A stretch of DNA of 33,625 nt, from the NCBI GenBank assembly GCA_016188575.1, contig JACPHN010000109.1, positions 1-33,625 of the forward strand, read 5' to 3'. Shown in pieces: positions 7,638 to 15,514 of this stretch. The first letter of the stretch is position 1; every line of letters starts with the position of its first letter. The translations under genes were made by a program, and so were the position numbers. The stretch is from Candidatus Schekmanbacteria bacterium (GTDB lineage: Bacteria > CSSED10-310 > JACPHN01). The notes under the pieces were generated by a model. It had not been told where the DNA came from, searched no databases, and worked only from the letters and a program-made list of their open reading frames with translations.

Positions 7638-8744
7638 ATGACCTCGATCAACGCCATCCGTTTCAACCATTACGAAGGCGCTTGCATTTGCGACGAAGTC
7701 ACGACGTCCGGCGGCGACATGCGCGTGGAGGTCTCCGACAAGATCCGCCCCGCCATGCCACGGCCGATTGTCGATCGCTACGGCACCGTTGCGGCGATCG
7801 GCACGACCGGATCTTGCTCTACCGGTCAAGCGATCAAGGACGCGTTCAGCCACCGTGTCCTGCGGCATTTCGAGGCCGAGGTAGACAAGCGCGGGGCCGC
7901 TCCGGAGCGCTTCCTGTCCCTGCGCGACCTCGCCGCGCTACTTTTTGACGTCATCGTCGACCTCAAGTTCGACGCCCTTTCCGACCTGCTCCGCGGCCAG
8001 CACGGGTTCAGCCTTCCCGAGCTCTATGCGGGCGCCTACCGCCGCGCCGACGAACGGTACGAGATCCGCGACAAGGACGTCATCCGCGATATCGTCGCCA
8101 TGCTGGCCTGGAAAAGCCAGCAAGAGGTGACCAGCGCGATCTTCAACAACGCCGCGCTCATGGCCGGTTACGACGAGCAGGACGGATTCGCCATCTATCA
8201 GTTCGACCAGCGCGGCGGCGGGTACTGGCACCGGGTCCACACGTTCTACCTTGCGGAGGGGTCGGGACGCCATTCGTTCGATCCAGCGATGTTTCCCTTC
8301 GCCGAGAAGCTGCTGGCAAGCGAGCGCCGCGGTGAGGTGGATCGCGCCGAGGGCATGCTGATGATGTTGCACGGCCTCAACCAGGCGGCGGAGCACGAAA
8401 TGGGCGTGGGCGGATACCCGAATATCCTCCTGTTCAATGGGCGCTGTGCGGACCACGCCGCGCGCGTGGTCGAGATCAACGACGAGAGATCGCTGCTGGC
8501 CAGCCACGTCGCGCACGGCCTGCAGTGGGGCTTCATCCGGCACGACCTCGCGTGCGAGCTCATCGATGACCTGCTGTTTCGCGATCGCACCTGGCAGAGC
8601 GTCGCGGACCGCCTGTTCGCCGCCGTGCCCGACGAGCGCTCGTTTTCCCTCGCGCTGAGGGGTTACAAGCTGCTCCCTCACCGGCACGAAATCGCGCCGC
8701 CGCGACCGAGCGTCGCGGAGCGGGCGCCGTATCCGCGTAACTGA
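7638..8744 (+). CDS. Proteasome-fold (Ntn-hydrolase-like) protein, predicted active subunit
   Basis: A 368-residue cytosolic protein. ATG 7638 is chosen because it has GGAG upstream and starts at the fold's first strand; an open frame upstream overlaps the previous gene. After Met removal the N-terminus is Thr-Ser. Asp19 and Lys35 (Met numbering) fall at the spacing of proteasome-beta Asp17 and Lys33. AIGTTGSCSTGQAI (about 53-66) resembles the Gly47 helix-start region. AGYDEQDGFAIYQFD (176-190) and LAEGSGRHS (205-213) match the G-D and GSGS strands and turns, and MGVGGYPNILLF the S-G-G turn, with Ser169 replaced by Val. Residues about 75-165 form an extra helical insertion. Probable threonine amidohydrolase or peptidase acting with the preceding paralogue; substrate unknown. 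The fold assignment rests on motif spacing, not on a search. Confidence 0.72.
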   Translation: MTSINAIRFNHYEGACICDEVTTSGGDMRVEVSDKIRPAMPRPIVDRYGTVAAIGTTGSCSTGQAIKDAFSHRVLRHFEAEVDKRGAAPERFLSLRDLAALLFDVIVDLKFDALSDLLRGQHGFSLPELYAGAYRRADERYEIRDKDVIRDIVAMLAWKSQQEVTSAIFNNAALMAGYDEQDGFAIYQFDQRGGGYWHRVHTFYLAEGSGRHSFDPAMFPFAEKLLASERRGEVDRAEGMLMMLHGLNQAAEHEMGVGGYPNILLFNGRCADHAARVVEINDERSLLASHVAHGLQWGFIRHDLACELIDDLLFRDRTWQSVADRLFAAVPDERSFSLALRGYKLLPHRHEIAPPRPSVAERAPYPRN

Positions 8745-8761
8745 CCGGAGCGGCTGCGGCC

Positions 8762-10159
8762 ATGGCGGCAGGGGCTGAGCTCGGGCGGCCAATCGCACCG
8801 TGGCGCGATCTCCGGGTCCGCGCACTGGCCTGCCAGGTGGCGGTGCTTGCACTGGTCCTGGGCGCCGTGTGGCGTATCGCCGCGAACACGCGGGCGAATC
8901 TGGAGCAACGCGGCATCGCCTCGGGATTCGCCTTTCTCGGCAATGAGGCCGGCTTTGCCGTGAGCGAAGCGACGCCGCTGCCGGTGTTGGATGGCGCGTT
9001 GTTGTCCGCCACGCTCGTCGTTGCGCTCGGCGCCGTTGCCGTCGTTCTCGCCCGCGGTCGAGCTCGCCGCAAAGGCGTCGATCACCGTTCAGACTCGCTC
9101 TGCCAGGCGGCGTTACTGATCATGTTGTTGTTGTTGTTGACGGTGGTCGTTGTCGGCGCTGACCGCCTGTCCTTTCGCACCTACTCCGCGGCGGACACGT
9201 ACCTGCAGGCACTCGCCGTCGGTGCGGCCAATACCCTGAAAGTGTCCGTCCTCGGCTGTCTGGGCGCAACCGTGCTCGGAGGGGCGATCGGCATCTCCCG
9301 TCTGTCGTCAAACTGGCTGCTGGCACGGCTGGCCGCAGCGTACGTGGAGATCGTGCGCAACGTTCCGCTGCTCGTGCAGCTCAGCTTCTGGTATTTTGCC
9401 GTGCTCGGCGCCCTTCCCGGCCCGCGCGACAGCATTGCGCTCGGCCTGGCGACCTTGAACAATCGAGGGCTCTACCTGCCCTGGCCGGTGCTGGCGCCAC
9501 CGTGGCGAAGCCACGTCGTCGCTTTGGTCGCCGGCGTGGCTCTAGCGTCGTTGTGGCGCTTTCGGCGGCTACGCGCGCACTCGCGCCTCCCCCCGCTCGC
9601 GGGGGGAGGGCCTGGGTGGGGGGGAGGTCGCCTGGTGGGTCCGCTCCTCGCCGTTGGCCCCTCCGCAGTCACGCTGGCGCTTACCGGCACGCCGCTCTAC
9701 TTCGATTATCCCGTGCTCGCGGGATTCAATTTTCGTGGCGGCGTAGCGCTGACTCCGGAGCTCACCGCGTTGCTCGGCGGCCTCATTCTGTACACGGCCG
9801 CTTTTGTCGCCGAAATCGTGCGCAGCGGCATCCTGGCAGTTCCCGCGGGCCAGCGGGAAGCCGCCCTGGCTCTCGGGCTCTCGCGTGGTCGGACCCTACA
9901 CCTGGTCCTCCTGCCGCAAGCCCTGCGGGTCATGATCCCGCCGTTGACGAACCAGTATCTGAATCTCACCAAGAACAGCTCGCTCGGAGTCGCCATCGCC
10001 TACCCCGAGATCGTCAGCGTAGGGGGCACCGTTCTCAATCAGAGTGGTCAGGCGATCGAGACCATCGGCATCATGATGGCGGTGTATTTGGGTCTCAGCC
10101 TGAGCATTTCCGCGTACATGAGCTGGCATCATGCCCAGGGACAGCGCGCGGAGCGATGA
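8762..10159 (+). CDS. aapQ: Amino-acid ABC transporter permease AapQ/BztB type, with two insertions
   Basis: A 465-residue inner-membrane protein of the AapQ branch. Its N-terminus (ANLEQRGIASGFAFLGNEAGF) and core (GAANTLKVS, YVEIVRNVPLLVQL, FNFRGG, YTAAFVAEIVRSGI) are typical, and so is the EAA loop (QREAALALGLSRGRTLHLVLLPQALR). It is about 65 residues longer than usual AapQ. One extra segment, about residues 71-138, adds two hydrophobic stretches and five consecutive TTG Leu codons (9125-9139) before YSAADTY. A second change, near residues 275-290, is a REP-like palindrome translated as LPPLAGGG in the cytoplasmic loop before the conserved core. The frame stays open throughout. It pairs with AapM to form the membrane channel. 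Confidence 0.88.
   Translation: MAAGAELGRPIAPWRDLRVRALACQVAVLALVLGAVWRIAANTRANLEQRGIASGFAFLGNEAGFAVSEATPLPVLDGALLSATLVVALGAVAVVLARGRARRKGVDHRSDSLCQAALLIMLLLLLTVVVVGADRLSFRTYSAADTYLQALAVGAANTLKVSVLGCLGATVLGGAIGISRLSSNWLLARLAAAYVEIVRNVPLLVQLSFWYFAVLGALPGPRDSIALGLATLNNRGLYLPWPVLAPPWRSHVVALVAGVALASLWRFRRLRAHSRLPPLAGGGPGWGGGRLVGPLLAVGPSAVTLALTGTPLYFDYPVLAGFNFRGGVALTPELTALLGGLILYTAAFVAEIVRSGILAVPAGQREAALALGLSRGRTLHLVLLPQALRVMIPPLTNQYLNLTKNSSLGVAIAYPEIVSVGGTVLNQSGQAIETIGIMMAVYLGLSLSISAYMSWHHAQGQRAER
9586..9630 (+). repeat. REP-like palindromic element inside aapQ
   Basis: CCTCCCCCCG (9586-9595) and CGGGGGGAGG (9600-9609) form a perfect 10-bp stem with a 4-base loop, followed by a second G-rich block. 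It is in frame and translated as LPPLAGGGPGWGGG. Confidence 0.7.
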
Positions 10160-10160
10160 G

Positions 10161-11261
10161 ATGAGCGCGCTACGCGACACGAACGTTGGGGGTGGCACGC
10201 CGCGGTGGTGGGGTCAGGCAGCAGCCTGGGTCGGGCGCAACTTGTTTGCTACCTGGTACGACGGCCTTCTGACTCTGGCGCTACTCGCGGGCATGTATGC
10301 CGCCGGGGGCGCGACTTTTCGGTGGATGGTAACTGCCGCCGGATTTGGCTCCGGACCTGAGGCCTGCGCCAGCCGTTCGGGTGCGTGCTGGGCTTTTGTC
10401 TATGAGATGGGGCCGCTCTTTCTGGTCGGCTCCTACCCGTTCGCCGAGCGGTGGCGGCCGCTCGCCGCGCTCGCCGTGCTGGCGGTGCTGGTGCTTGCGA
10501 GCGTTTTTGAGCGCGTCCGCCGCCATCGCCTGTTTTTTCCGCTCTGTGTCGCGAGCAGCGCGGGCGCCGCGCTGCTGGTCCGCGGCGCCGGCGCGCTCGG
10601 GCTGCCTCCCGTTGACGCCGAGCTCTGGGGCGGCGCGCTGCTCACGATCGCGCTGTCGAGCGCCGGCATCGCGGCAGCGTTTCCACTCGGCGTCCTGCTC
10701 GCGCTGGGCCGCACCAGCCGTGCGCTGCCCGTGATCCGCACCGTGTGCGCGAGCTACATCGAGCTTGTCCGCGGGGTGCCGCTGGTGACGCTGCTCTTCA
10801 TGTCGTCCGTGATGTTGCCGCTGTTCTTCCCGCCGGGATTCGAGATCTCCAAGGTATTTCGCGCGCAGATCGCTGTCGTGCTGTTCTCTGCCGCCTACGT
10901 CGCCGAGGTCGTGCGCGGCGGCCTACACGCCGTTCCGCGTGGTCAGGTGGAAGCTGCCCACGCGCTCGGCCTGACCTGGTCGCGCACGATGGCACTGGTG
11001 GTTCTTCCTCAGGCGCTTCGCGCCGTGATTGGGCCGCTCGTGAGCACCTTCATCGCGCTGCTGAAGGACACGTCGCTGGTGGCGATCATTGGCCTGCACG
11101 ATTTGCTTGGGATGGCGGCGCTCACGACCGCGAACCCGCGCTGGGTAGGGCGCATGGTCGAGGCCTATGTCGTTGTCGCCGCGCTCTACTGGATGCTATG
11201 CTCTAGCCTGTCCCGCTTTGGCAGATACGCGGAAAATCGGCGCAAGGAAGGATCGCCATGA
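10161..11261 (+). CDS. aapM: Amino-acid ABC transporter permease AapM/BztC type
   Basis: A 366-residue inner-membrane permease. I place the start at ATG 10161, one base after the aapQ stop, with GGAG eight bases upstream; an upstream in-frame ATG would overlap aapQ. AapM features include [12 protein letters not shown] near the N-terminus, [54 protein letters not shown], and the EAA loop ending [19 protein letters not shown] followed by [10 protein letters not shown]. It forms the translocation pore with AapQ and contacts the ATPase through the EAA loop. Its stop overlaps the aapP start (ATGA), indicating translational coupling. Confidence 0.92.
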   Translation: MSALRDTNVGGGTPRWWGQAAAWVGRNLFATWYDGLLTLALLAGMYAAGGATFRWMVTAAGFGSGPEACASRSGACWAFVYEMGPLFLVGSYPFAERWRPLAALAVLAVLVLASVFERVRRHRLFFPLCVASSAGAALLVRGAGALGLPPVDAELWGGALLTIALSSAGIAAAFPLGVLLALGRTSRALPVIRTVCASYIELVRGVPLVTLLFMSSVMLPLFFPPGFEISKVFRAQIAVVLFSAAYVAEVVRGGLHAVPRGQVEAAHALGLTWSRTMALVVLPQALRAVIGPLVSTFIALLKDTSLVAIIGLHDLLGMAALTTANPRWVGRMVEAYVVVAALYWMLCSSLSRFGRYAENRRKEGSP

Positions 11262-12007
11262 GCGACGAGCGCGAGGTGGTGATCGAGCTTGCCGGCGTGC
11301 ACAAGTGGTTTGGCCGCTATCATGCGCTGCGCGGTATCGACCTTGCGGTGGGCCGAGGCGAGCGGCTGGTGATCTGCGGTCCCTCGGGATCCGGGAAATC
11401 GACGCTGATCCGGACCATAAACTGCCTGGAAGCGCACGACGGCGGTCGCATCGTGGTCGATGGCATCGAGCTGACGCCGGACTTGAAGCGGGTCGAGCGG
11501 GTGCGCGCCGAAGTGGGGATGGTGTTTCAGCAGTTTCATCTTTTCCCCCACCTCACCGTGCTCGACAACGTGACCCTCGCCCCGACGTGGGCGCGCGGCC
11601 TGCCACGCACGCAGGCGGATCGGGAGGCCCTGGAGCTGCTCGCGCGGGTGGGAATTCGCGACCAGGTGGGCAAATACCCGGGACAGTTGTCGGGCGGGCA
11701 GCAGCAGCGCGTGGCGATTGCGCGCGCCCTGGCGATGCACCCCAAGGTGATGCTCTTTGACGAGCCGACGTCGGCTCTCGACCCGGAGATGATCAAGGAG
11801 GTGCTCGACGTGCTGCGGGATCTGGCGCGTGAGGGCATGACCATGATGGTAGTGACACATGAAATGGGATTCGCTCGCGAAGTGGCGGACCGCGTCGTGT
11901 TCATGGACGCGGGGCAGATCGTCGAATCCGCGCCGCCGGATCGGTTTTTTGCGAATCCCGAGCACGAGCGCACGCGGCTTTTCCTGAGTCGCATCCTGCA
12001 CCACTGA
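11258..12007 (+). CDS. aapP: Amino-acid ABC transporter ATP-binding protein AapP/BztD type
   Basis: A 249-residue cytosolic ABC ATPase of the polar amino-acid family. Visible motifs are Walker [10 protein letters not shown], a Q-loop in [11 protein letters not shown], signature [15 protein letters not shown], Walker [15 protein letters not shown], and the H-loop VTHEMGFA. Length and the [17 protein letters not shown] tail match family members. It powers the AapQM channel. Start and stop overlap both neighbours (ATGA with aapM, TGATG with the GNAT gene), so it lies inside a tightly coupled operon. Confidence 0.95.
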   Translation: MSDEREVVIELAGVHKWFGRYHALRGIDLAVGRGERLVICGPSGSGKSTLIRTINCLEAHDGGRIVVDGIELTPDLKRVERVRAEVGMVFQQFHLFPHLTVLDNVTLAPTWARGLPRTQADREALELLARVGIRDQVGKYPGQLSGGQQQRVAIARALAMHPKVMLFDEPTSALDPEMIKEVLDVLRDLAREGMTMMVVTHEMGFAREVADRVVFMDAGQIVESAPPDRFFANPEHERTRLFLSRILHH

Positions 12008-12588
12008 TGAGCGAGGCGCCGAGCTGGCCGCGGCGGCGGGCGACCACCCGATTCGTGATCCGCGCTCTGGGGGCCGGAGACGGCGCCCGCTTGCGGGAGG
12101 CGGTGGTGGGGTCGGTTCCCCATCTTGCGCCGGTGATTCCCTGGGCTCGCTCCGACCTCACTGTGGCAGAGGCGGAGCACTGGGCGCGTGTCGCCTGGCT
12201 GCGTTACCGGCAAGGAGTCGACTTCGCGCTCGGGATTTTTTCCGTCGGGGGCCGGCGGCTGCTGGGTGGAGCGAGCTTTCATTGCGTGGCGCGGTCGCCC
12301 GAGGACGGCGAGCTGGTGGCGGAGATTGGGCTGTGGATCAGCGCCGGCGACGCGGGCGCGGGGCTGGGCACCGAGGTCTTGCGGGCGCTGGTGTGCTGGG
12401 GCCTGACCGACTGGCCGTGGACGCGGCTGTTGTGGCGGTGCGCGGCGAGCAATTCGGCCAGCCGGCGGTGCGCAGAGAAGGCCGGGCTGCGCCTGGTGGT
12501 TGGCGACGGTGAAGCGGCCACCGGGGCGGACGGGGCGGCCGGCGTCGGGGAACACCTGCTGTGCTTTGAGGCGAGGCGCGGCGAATAG
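12007..12588 (+). CDS. GNAT N-acetyltransferase, RimJ/RimL-like
   Basis: A 193-residue cytosolic acetyltransferase. It begins with the RFVIRALGAGDGARLREAV pattern typical of RimJ/RimL-type GNATs and has the acetyl-CoA loop region GLWISAGDAGAGLGTEVLRAL (about 108-128) and the closing NSASRRCAEKAGL motif. The start overlaps the aapP stop by one base, so it is the last gene of the transporter operon. It may N-acetylate an amine on the imported compound or on a protein; the substrate cannot be read from sequence. The C-terminal 25 residues are low-complexity Gly/Ala. Confidence 0.82.
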   Translation: MSEAPSWPRRRATTRFVIRALGAGDGARLREAVVGSVPHLAPVIPWARSDLTVAEAEHWARVAWLRYRQGVDFALGIFSVGGRRLLGGASFHCVARSPEDGELVAEIGLWISAGDAGAGLGTEVLRALVCWGLTDWPWTRLLWRCAASNSASRRCAEKAGLRLVVGDGEAATGADGAAGVGEHLLCFEARRGE

Positions 12589-13146
12589 GCAGAGGACACG
12601 GAACGGGCGACGCCGCGCTTGTGAGCGATCGCGTCATTTCGGTCATGCGGGACAGAGCGGCGGTTGTTACGTAGCGTGCCCAATGTCAGAAATCGGCCGC
12701 GTCCGTTGCAGGGTGTGTGTCAGTCGATTGGTGCTGGGGCACTGGCGGCGCAATTTCGCACAAACGTGGTCGTTCTCTCTCCCCATGGGGGCGCGTGGTT
12801 TATCCCCGGTCTCTGGCAAGGCTTTTCCTGCTGACATCGCGCGTGCAACGAGGTCCGGTTGGGGGCATGCAACGCAACAGGCGGTGATCTGGCAGCCGAT
12901 GCGCGTGATCCACGAGTCGGACCCGGTGCCGCTCGTGGCAGTAGTCGTCTTCACGGGCGTCTCGGCCGAGCCTCGACGCACCGTCGTCGAGCTGGCCGGG
13001 GCGGCTCCCGACAACCCAGCCGGGAAGAACTGGCTCGAGTACGTTCACATGAGCCGGTTCGTGCCAGGAACCCTGTCGGATCTATTCGACGAGCCGCAAG
13101 TCCTGGAAGCCGAGGAAGGCGGTGTCAGCGCGGAGGGCGCCGATGA
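12589..13146. other. Stretch without a recognisable intact gene
   Basis: Between the GNAT gene and the first pseudogene scrap I see no convincing gene. An unassigned plus-strand frame from ATG 12899 to 13183 (94 codons, containing DPVPLVAVVVFTG and NWLEYVHMSRFVPG) has protein-like composition but no clear ribosome-binding site or known domain. It could be another eroded gene. Confidence 0.4.
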
Positions 13147-13191
13147 CCAGTCCAGTCGGATCTCATCATCTCGGATGTCATGATGCCGCGT
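13147..13191 (+). pseudogene. Response-regulator receiver scrap
   Basis: The plus frame reads QSDLIISDVMMPR, the beta-3 strand and phospho-acceptor Asp of a receiver domain, with a stop just upstream (13144-13146) and unrelated residues downstream. Only about 15 codons are recognisable, so this is a remnant. It abuts the TnpB fragment. Confidence 0.5.
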
Positions 13192-13202
13192 AATAGTGGT
13201 AA

Positions 13203-13508
13203 GGAACCACCGAGGACCCTGGCCAGAACGTCAGGGCCAAGAGTGGCCTTAACAAGGCGATTCTAGATCAGGGCTGGTACGAGTTTCGACGCAAGCTCGC
13301 GTACAAGCTGCGGTGGTTAGGTGGCACACTGTTCTTGGTTCCGGCCCGGGATACGTCACGTCGCTGCAGCGCCTGCGGTCACACAGCAGCGGAGAACCGG
13401 CCCAGCCAGACCATGTTCCGCTGCGTCCAATGCGGGCACAGTGAGAACGCCGATCTCAACGCCGCGAAGAACGTACTGGGGGCTGGGCAAGCCCTGTCGG
13501 CTTGTTGA
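13203..13508 (+). pseudogene. TnpB (IS200/IS605-type RNA-guided nuclease) C-terminal fragment
   Basis: About 100 codons after an in-frame TAA (13200-13202) encode the end of a TnpB protein. The order is GTTEDPGQNVRAKSGLNKAI, then ILDQGWYEFRRKLAYK, a four-Cys zinc finger (CSACG and CVQCG), and the RuvC-III motif SENADLNAAKNV, ending at TGA 13506. Full TnpB is roughly 400 residues, so three quarters including RuvC-I and RuvC-II are missing. It cannot be an active nuclease. The matching right end of the insertion sequence follows at 13516-13574. Confidence 0.85.
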
Positions 13509-13515
13509 GCTCTCC

Positions 13516-13574
13516 ATGCCGTCTCGGCATAACTCCCAGGAATCTCTCGGCCTTCAGGCCGAAGAGGATGTCAA
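13516..13574 (+). mobile_element. IS200/IS605-type right end (fossil omega-RNA scaffold region)
   Basis: Two hairpins follow the TnpB stop: ATGCCG-TCT-CGGCAT (13516-13530) and TCGGCC-TTCA-GGCCGA (13547-13562). The latter is flanked by CTC/GAG pairing and ends in GAGGATGTCAA (13564-13574). Hairpin-then-TCAA is the usual form of an IS605-group right end, which in active elements also encodes the 3' part of the TnpB guide RNA. By that logic the guide would begin at 13575. Confidence 0.6.
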
Positions 13575-13773
13575 CTACTTCTCGGACCTCATCGAAGACT
13601 TGCGCGCCGCGCTCGACCGCTCGGAGATCGAGATCGTGCCTGAGCTGGCGCGGACGGCGTGGTGGATCTCGATGGCGAACGGCTGAACCCAGCGATTCGC
13701 AACCTGGCGATCAACGCGCGGGACACGACGCCAACGGGTGGAATTTTTCGCGTGCGCGTCGACCGTTTCGAAT
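13561..13773 (+). pseudogene. Histidine-kinase fragment (dimerisation/ATPase region), frameshifted
   Basis: From about 13575 one frame reads YFSDLIEDLRAALDRSEIEI, then VPELARTAW, like the segment between HisKA and HATPase of PAS-type sensor kinases. Around 13655 the homology moves to another frame: VDLDGERLNPAIRNLAINAR followed by DTTPTGGIF, the N-box of the ATPase domain. No G-box follows. The fragment begins directly at the insertion-sequence right end, consistent with insertion into a kinase gene followed by decay. Confidence 0.65.
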
Positions 13774-13973
13774 ACATTCCACCAAGATTCAGGGCAAGGA
13801 CGAGATCCAGGCCTACTTCCGACCCCGGGGACTGGACGAGGGAGCGCCTCTCGCCCCATGCAAGGGCGCGCGTTCCTGAACCGATTGTCTGCCCCCAGGG
13901 AACAGTCAAGGCGAGCAAGCCACCGCGAATTCCCTTTCTCGCGGAGTGCTCTGACGAAACGTGGTCTCAGGGT

Positions 13974-15224
13974 TCAGAGCAGTCGCGCTCCACACTTGCC
14001 ACACACCGGATGCTTGTGCAGAATGTCATAGCTCGGGATCCGATTCTTGGCCTTGCATCCGGAGCATACGACTATCGATGGTTGGTCTGCTTCTCTTTTC
14101 CACGAAACGCTTTCTGCATTCCTGTCCGCCGTTCTTTCGGCTTGCTCGAGTAGTGCAATAATCCTCGATTTCGCGGTAGCTTCGGCATTATTATATGTGT
14201 GCTTCTGGCTCACCTCGACCGCTTCCCGGGGGGTTCTTCCGTCCGCGTTTAGGCACCATGGGTTTGCACCGCTGGCTAGCAGCAGCTCCACCGCTTCCGG
14301 CTTGGCTTCGAGCCCCGCAAGGTGTAACGGAGCACACCCGCGGTGGAAGCGCCCATCGACGTTCCAGCCGTGATCTACCAGCACACGTACGCAATCCGGA
14401 TGCCGAAAAACTGGGCTATAATGCAGCAGATCAGCGGGCGCCTGGGCGCGTCCCGTCAGCCCGACTAGATAGGTCAACGTCGCGGACTGACCACCCATGA
14501 TGGCATGATGGAATGGCGTGAGCTTCCATTTGTCCATGGCCTGCAGATCATGGCCTCTCGCGAGAAGATACTGGATGACGGGAATGCACCCGCCCTCCGC
14601 GGCATTCATCACCAAGGTAACGCCACCGGGGTCCACCAGAGCTCCGCTTGGTATTCTGCGTTCGAGCACCGCGAGCGCGATAGCGGAATGACCCTTCCGG
14701 AGGGCAGTGCGAAGGGAGCACATCGAGCTCGTGACTCCGGCGTTTGCCCCTCGGGACATCAGGAAGCTCACAAGGTCCAGTTGGCCGCGTTCGACTGCGA
14801 CGTCCAGTGCCCTCTCGATTTCTGCCTGCGTCGGCGTGACAGAAGCCAACGCCGACAGGTCCCCACGAATCACCGCCTGGACAATTGGCGAGGAAAGCCG
14901 CCTGCACGCTGTCGCCTCGATCGTGGCGATCCATCGTCTTACCCAGTCCAGGTAGTCGCACGGCTCGGGCCCAGAGTCCGACCACTGATGGAAAACCTCG
15001 AGACGGCCGTCGCTGTAATTTTCCCAAGCACCATTCCGCACTCCCGCATGACCCCACCCACGGCCGTCTATCTCCAGACTCATGATCAGGTCATGGTCAT
15101 AGAACAAGCATAGCTGGTGGAGCTGTCCGTCCGGGTGAAAGGAGGCGGTGATTCCATCCCTTGCTTGCTCCGGATAGCTATGGCTCAGGAAACTTTGGCC
15201 GACAAACGGTACGGTTTGAATCAT
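13974..15224 (-). CDS. Ankyrin-repeat protein with C-terminal zinc ribbon
   Basis: A 416-residue protein. ATG 15224 has AGGAG seven bases upstream; a longer frame starts at 15281 without such a site. Residues about 1-110 (PFVGQSFLSHSYPEQARDG, SWSDSGPEP-like region, DYLDWVRRWI) are unrecognised and may be an independent domain. Then come roughly seven ankyrin-type units (for example VTLVMNAAEGGCIPVIQYLL and GCAPLHLAGLEAKPEAVELL). The last 35 residues form a zinc ribbon, CSGCKAKNRIPSYDILHKHP then VCGKCGARL, resembling the N-terminal zinc finger of thioredoxin TrxC. No signal peptide. Probably a protein-interaction factor; function unknown. Base composition upstream is locally AT-richer than the surroundings. 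Confidence 0.75.
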   Translation of the reverse strand: MIQTVPFVGQSFLSHSYPEQARDGITASFHPDGQLHQLCLFYDHDLIMSLEIDGRGWGHAGVRNGAWENYSDGRLEVFHQWSDSGPEPCDYLDWVRRWIATIEATACRRLSSPIVQAVIRGDLSALASVTPTQAEIERALDVAVERGQLDLVSFLMSRGANAGVTSSMCSLRTALRKGHSAIALAVLERRIPSGALVDPGGVTLVMNAAEGGCIPVIQYLLARGHDLQAMDKWKLTPFHHAIMGGQSATLTYLVGLTGRAQAPADLLHYSPVFRHPDCVRVLVDHGWNVDGRFHRGCAPLHLAGLEAKPEAVELLLASGANPWCLNADGRTPREAVEVSQKHTYNNAEATAKSRIIALLEQAERTADRNAESVSWKREADQPSIVVCSGCKAKNRIPSYDILHKHPVCGKCGARLL

Positions 15225-15340
15225 ATCGGCTCTCCTGGGGCGGTGAAACAGTAGGGAGGCAATGTATAATAACGTAAACATTTGTACGATTCTCCGTAGG
15301 CAACCGCGGAGAACGCCGAGAACGCTGAGGAGGCGCGCAA

Positions 15341-15511
15341 ATGGCGGTCAATGAGCGTACCGAACGCATCATTGGAGCTGCTCTTCAGGTTCACCGCGAG
15401 CTCGTCCCGGGCCTCTTGGAGTCGGCGTACGAAGACCGCGACGGCCGGTCCGCCGTTGGGACGCCCGGAGGGCGTCACCCCGCCGACGTTTCCGGGCGAT
15501 GCTCCAGGTAA
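15341..15511 (+). pseudogene. Truncated GxxExxY-family gene
   Basis: ATG 15341 follows a strong GAGGAGG site and encodes [20 protein letters not shown] then GLLESAYED, the hallmark N-terminus of GxxExxY proteins (PD-(D/E)XK-like family, normally about 120-130 residues). After residue 31 the match stops and the frame runs through unrelated DNA to TAA 15509. Only the first quarter remains. The repeated CGGAGAACGCCGAG-type leader upstream is commonly seen before genes of this family. Confidence 0.65.
15460..15476. other. Perfect stem-loop past the end of the monooxygenase gene
   Basis: GACGCCC (15460-15466), loop GGA, GGGCGTC (15470-15476). It lies about 40 bp past the stop of the minus-strand monooxygenase and could help end its transcript; no T-run follows on either strand. 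Confidence 0.3.
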
Positions 15512-15514
15512 CAG

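Noticed and set aside
12899-13183. A possible 94-codon gene
   Set aside because: No Shine-Dalgarno sequence and no recognised family, and it overlaps the receiver scrap in another frame. Kept only as a note on the gene-free stretch.
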